Assembly (NCBI GenBank): GCA_016206385.1
Contig: JACQRS010000329.1
Location: 1 to 7,660, forward strand
Source of the DNA: Candidatus Rokuibacteriota bacterium
GTDB taxonomy: Bacteria; Methylomirabilota; Methylomirabilia; Rokubacteriales; CSP1-6
Direction of reading: 5' to 3'
DNA length: 7,660 bases
Below the pieces are notes generated by a model. It saw nothing but the letters and a program-made list of their open reading frames with translations, was not told the origin of the DNA and did not search any database. The position numbers were made by a program, and so were the translations under genes. Position 1 is the stretch's first letter. The number at the start of each line of letters is the position of its first letter. Shown here piece by piece: positions 6,272-7,660 of this stretch.

Positions 6272-7437
6272 CGCGCGATGCCCGCGAGGAACCGCCCGAT
6301 CCGGTCGAGCCCCTCCTCAATTCGGGGAAGCGAGTTGGCGTAGGAGAAGCGGAGGTATCCCTCGGCGTTCTGACCGAAATCGATCCCCGGCGTCACCCCC
6401 ACGTGCGCCGCCTCGAGGACCCGAAAGGCGAACTCGAAGGAATTCTGGGTGAATCGCTTGGCGTTGGCGAGCACGTAGAACGCACCCGTGGGCTCGGACC
6501 CCACGCCGAGCCCGATGCGACGGAGCCCGGCGATCATCGCGCGCCGCCGCTCGTCGAAGATCCGCCTGAAGCGAGCCACGTCGGCCCCAGCCTCCCGGAG
6601 CGCCGCGATGCCTGCCCACTGGATAAACTCGTTGGTGGAGATGAAGAAGTTCTGGTAGGCCTTCTGAAGCGGGCGGATGAACGGCTTGGGCGCGATCAGG
6701 TAGCCAAGGCGCCAGCCCGTCATCGCGAAGGCCTTGGAGAAGCCGTTGAGGACAAATGCCCGGTCGGTGAACTCCAGGATGCTGTGCTCCACCCCCTCGT
6801 ACGTCAGGCCATGGTAGATCTCGTCGGAGACCACCCACGGGCCCAGCTCCGCCACCTGGGCCATGCGCTCGGGCGCCAGCAGGGTCCCCGTCGGGTTGGC
6901 CGGCGAGTTGACGACGATGGCTTTGACGCGCGGGGAGAGCCGCTCCCGGATGGCCTCGGGCCGGTACTGGAAGCGGTCCTCCTCGTGCACGGGCACGTAC
7001 ACTGGCTCCCCCTGGGCGTAGCGGACGAAGTTGGGGTAGCAGGCGTAGTGGGGATCGGAGAGGATGACCCGGTCCCCGGGGTCGAGCAGAATCGTGAACA
7101 CGAGTAGCATGGCGGGGGAAGTGCCCGCGGTCACCAAGATCTGCTCGGGCGAGACCTCCACGCCGTAGCGCGCCCGGTAGTGCTCGGCGATGGCCTCGCG
7201 TAGCGGCAGGATCCCCAGGCTGTGGGCGTACTTGGTCCGGCCGTCCTTGATCGCCTTCTGCGCCGCCTCCTGGATGACGGCGGGCGTCTCAAAGTCGGGC
7301 TCGCCGAACTCGAGGTGGATGACGTCCATCCCCCGCCGCTCCAGCTCCTGGGCGCGCTCGAACACCTCCACGGCCAGGAAGGGCTCGATCTCCTGAGCCC
7401 GGCGCGCAAGGGTGGGCTGAGCGGGGTCGGCGGTCAT
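6268..7437 (-). CDS. PLP-dependent class I/II aminotransferase
   Basis: The 389-residue protein is a fold-type I aminotransferase of the aspartate/aromatic (AspC-like) superfamily, moving an amino group between an amino acid and a 2-oxo acid in the cytoplasm. The PLP lysine is Lys235 in NGFSKAFAMTGWRLGYL (231-247). Other cofactor or substrate residues visible are Asn181 in NSPANPTG, Asp205 and Tyr208 in VSDEIYHG, Arg243, and the carboxylate-binding Arg363 in YLRFSYA. N-terminal FGEPDFETP (44-52) is also typical. The ATG at 7437 is chosen because it forms an ATGA overlap with the upstream stop. The frame is open to 7488, but that would overlap the glycosyltransferase by over 50 bases. It is not of the DegT/sugar aminotransferase type, so amino-acid metabolism is likelier than amino-sugar synthesis. 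Substrate specificity cannot be fixed by eye. Confidence 0.95.
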   Translation of the reverse strand: MTADPAQPTLARRAQEIEPFLAVEVFERAQELERRGMDVIHLEFGEPDFETPAVIQEAAQKAIKDGRTKYAHSLGILPLREAIAEHYRARYGVEVSPEQILVTAGTSPAMLLVFTILLDPGDRVILSDPHYACYPNFVRYAQGEPVYVPVHEEDRFQYRPEAIRERLSPRVKAIVVNSPANPTGTLLAPERMAQVAELGPWVVSDEIYHGLTYEGVEHSILEFTDRAFVLNGFSKAFAMTGWRLGYLIAPKPFIRPLQKAYQNFFISTNEFIQWAGIAALREAGADVARFRRIFDERRRAMIAGLRRIGLGVGSEPTGAFYVLANAKRFTQNSFEFAFRVLEAAHVGVTPGIDFGQNAEGYLRFSYANSLPRIEEGLDRIGRFLAGIAR

Positions 7438-7660
7438 CGCTCGGAGCGGGCCCTCGCGAGGCTGGCGCGGGCCGCGAGGATCTCCCACAACATGCGCGGC
7501 CCATCGATCAAGACCCCCAGCTTGCTGCCGGGCTGGTCGGCCCAGTTGACGGGGACCTCGACGATCGTGTATCCACGCTGCTGAGCCAGGAGAAGCAGCT
7601 CCACGTCAAAGCCGAACCCGTCGGTGACGAGGGAGCGAAAGAGATCCTCCGCCACCGGAC
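7434..7660 (-). CDS. GT2 polyprenyl-phosphate glycosyltransferase (DPM1/ALG5-like), C-terminal part only
   Basis: About 75 codons at the C-terminal end of a gene whose start lies beyond base 7660. The frame is already open at the window edge, so the GTG at 7655 is probably internal. The segment DGFGFDVELLLLAQQRGYTI followed by EVPVNWADQPGSKL matches the end of the catalytic domain in dolichyl-phosphate mannose/glucose synthases, where the FDVE and P-V-x-W...GSK residues are conserved. These enzymes transfer a sugar from a nucleotide sugar to a polyprenyl phosphate on the cytoplasmic face. The protein ends with a short Arg/Ala-rich tail and no membrane segments, as in the short DPM1-type rather than the GtrB-type with two C-terminal helices. 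Its TGA overlaps the aminotransferase ATG. It probably supplies the lipid-linked donor for the membrane glycosyltransferase downstream. Confidence 0.88.
   Translation of the reverse strand, partial: PVAEDLFRSLVTDGFGFDVELLLLAQQRGYTIVEVPVNWADQPGSKLGVLIDGPRMLWEILAARASLARARSER

Noticed and set aside
7438..7488. Upstream start for the aminotransferase at 7488
   Set aside because: It would overlap the GT2 gene by more than 50 bases; the ATG at 7437 forms a 4-base ATGA overlap as at the other junctions.
1..7660. CRISPR arrays, tRNA/rRNA genes, insertion sequences, attachment sites, toxin-antitoxin or defence genes
   Set aside because: I looked for repeated spacers, cloverleaf-like sequences, transposase or integrase motifs and small gene pairs on both strands and found none that I can support.

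Overview
This 7.66 kb window is GC-rich, and all nine genes I can support lie on the minus strand, so transcription runs from base 7660 towards base 1. No tRNA, rRNA, CRISPR array, phage gene or transposase is visible. Codon and base use look uniform, so this reads as chromosomal core sequence from a high-GC, probably diderm and uncultivated, bacterium. The order rplM-rpsI-argC is known from Deltaproteobacteria such as Geobacter. That order, plus the G/C-rich palindromic DNA at bases 1-58, makes a Rokubacteria/Methylomirabilota (NC10) or deltaproteobacterial-type genome my best guess. It is inference only.

Right-hand block (7660 down to 2859), in transcription order: the C-terminal part of a GT2 polyprenyl-phosphate glycosyltransferase; a class I/II PLP aminotransferase; a HIT-family nucleotide hydrolase/transferase; a class I SAM methyltransferase of the membrane-glycan type; and a 732-residue protein joining a GT39-like multi-pass membrane glycosyltransferase to a C-terminal DUF2993 (LmeA-like) domain. 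Three of the four junctions are 4-base stop/start overlaps (ATGA or GTGA) and the fourth is a 12-base gap, so they very likely form one translationally coupled operon. The GT2 enzyme would load a sugar on a polyprenyl carrier in the cytoplasm, and the GT39-like protein would use a lipid-linked sugar outside the membrane. The aminotransferase and HIT protein have no obvious part in this.

Centre (2821 to 2156): nth (endonuclease III) begins 37 bases after the glycosyltransferase stop and may be the last gene of that transcript.

Left-hand block (2167 to 1): a sigma70-like promoter overlaps the end of nth and drives rplM (L13) and rpsI (S9), which overlap by 8 bases. The short rplM leader can fold a 10-bp stem that buries the Shine-Dalgarno sequence, a plausible autoregulatory switch. 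After a weak terminator-like hairpin comes argC (arginine biosynthesis). Its reading frame runs past the normal protein end, through two strong GC hairpins, and off the window.

Most worth a second look: the GT39-DUF2993 fusion, the SD-sequestering rplM leader, and the argC frame running into palindromic DNA. I see no clearly new defence or mobile system here.
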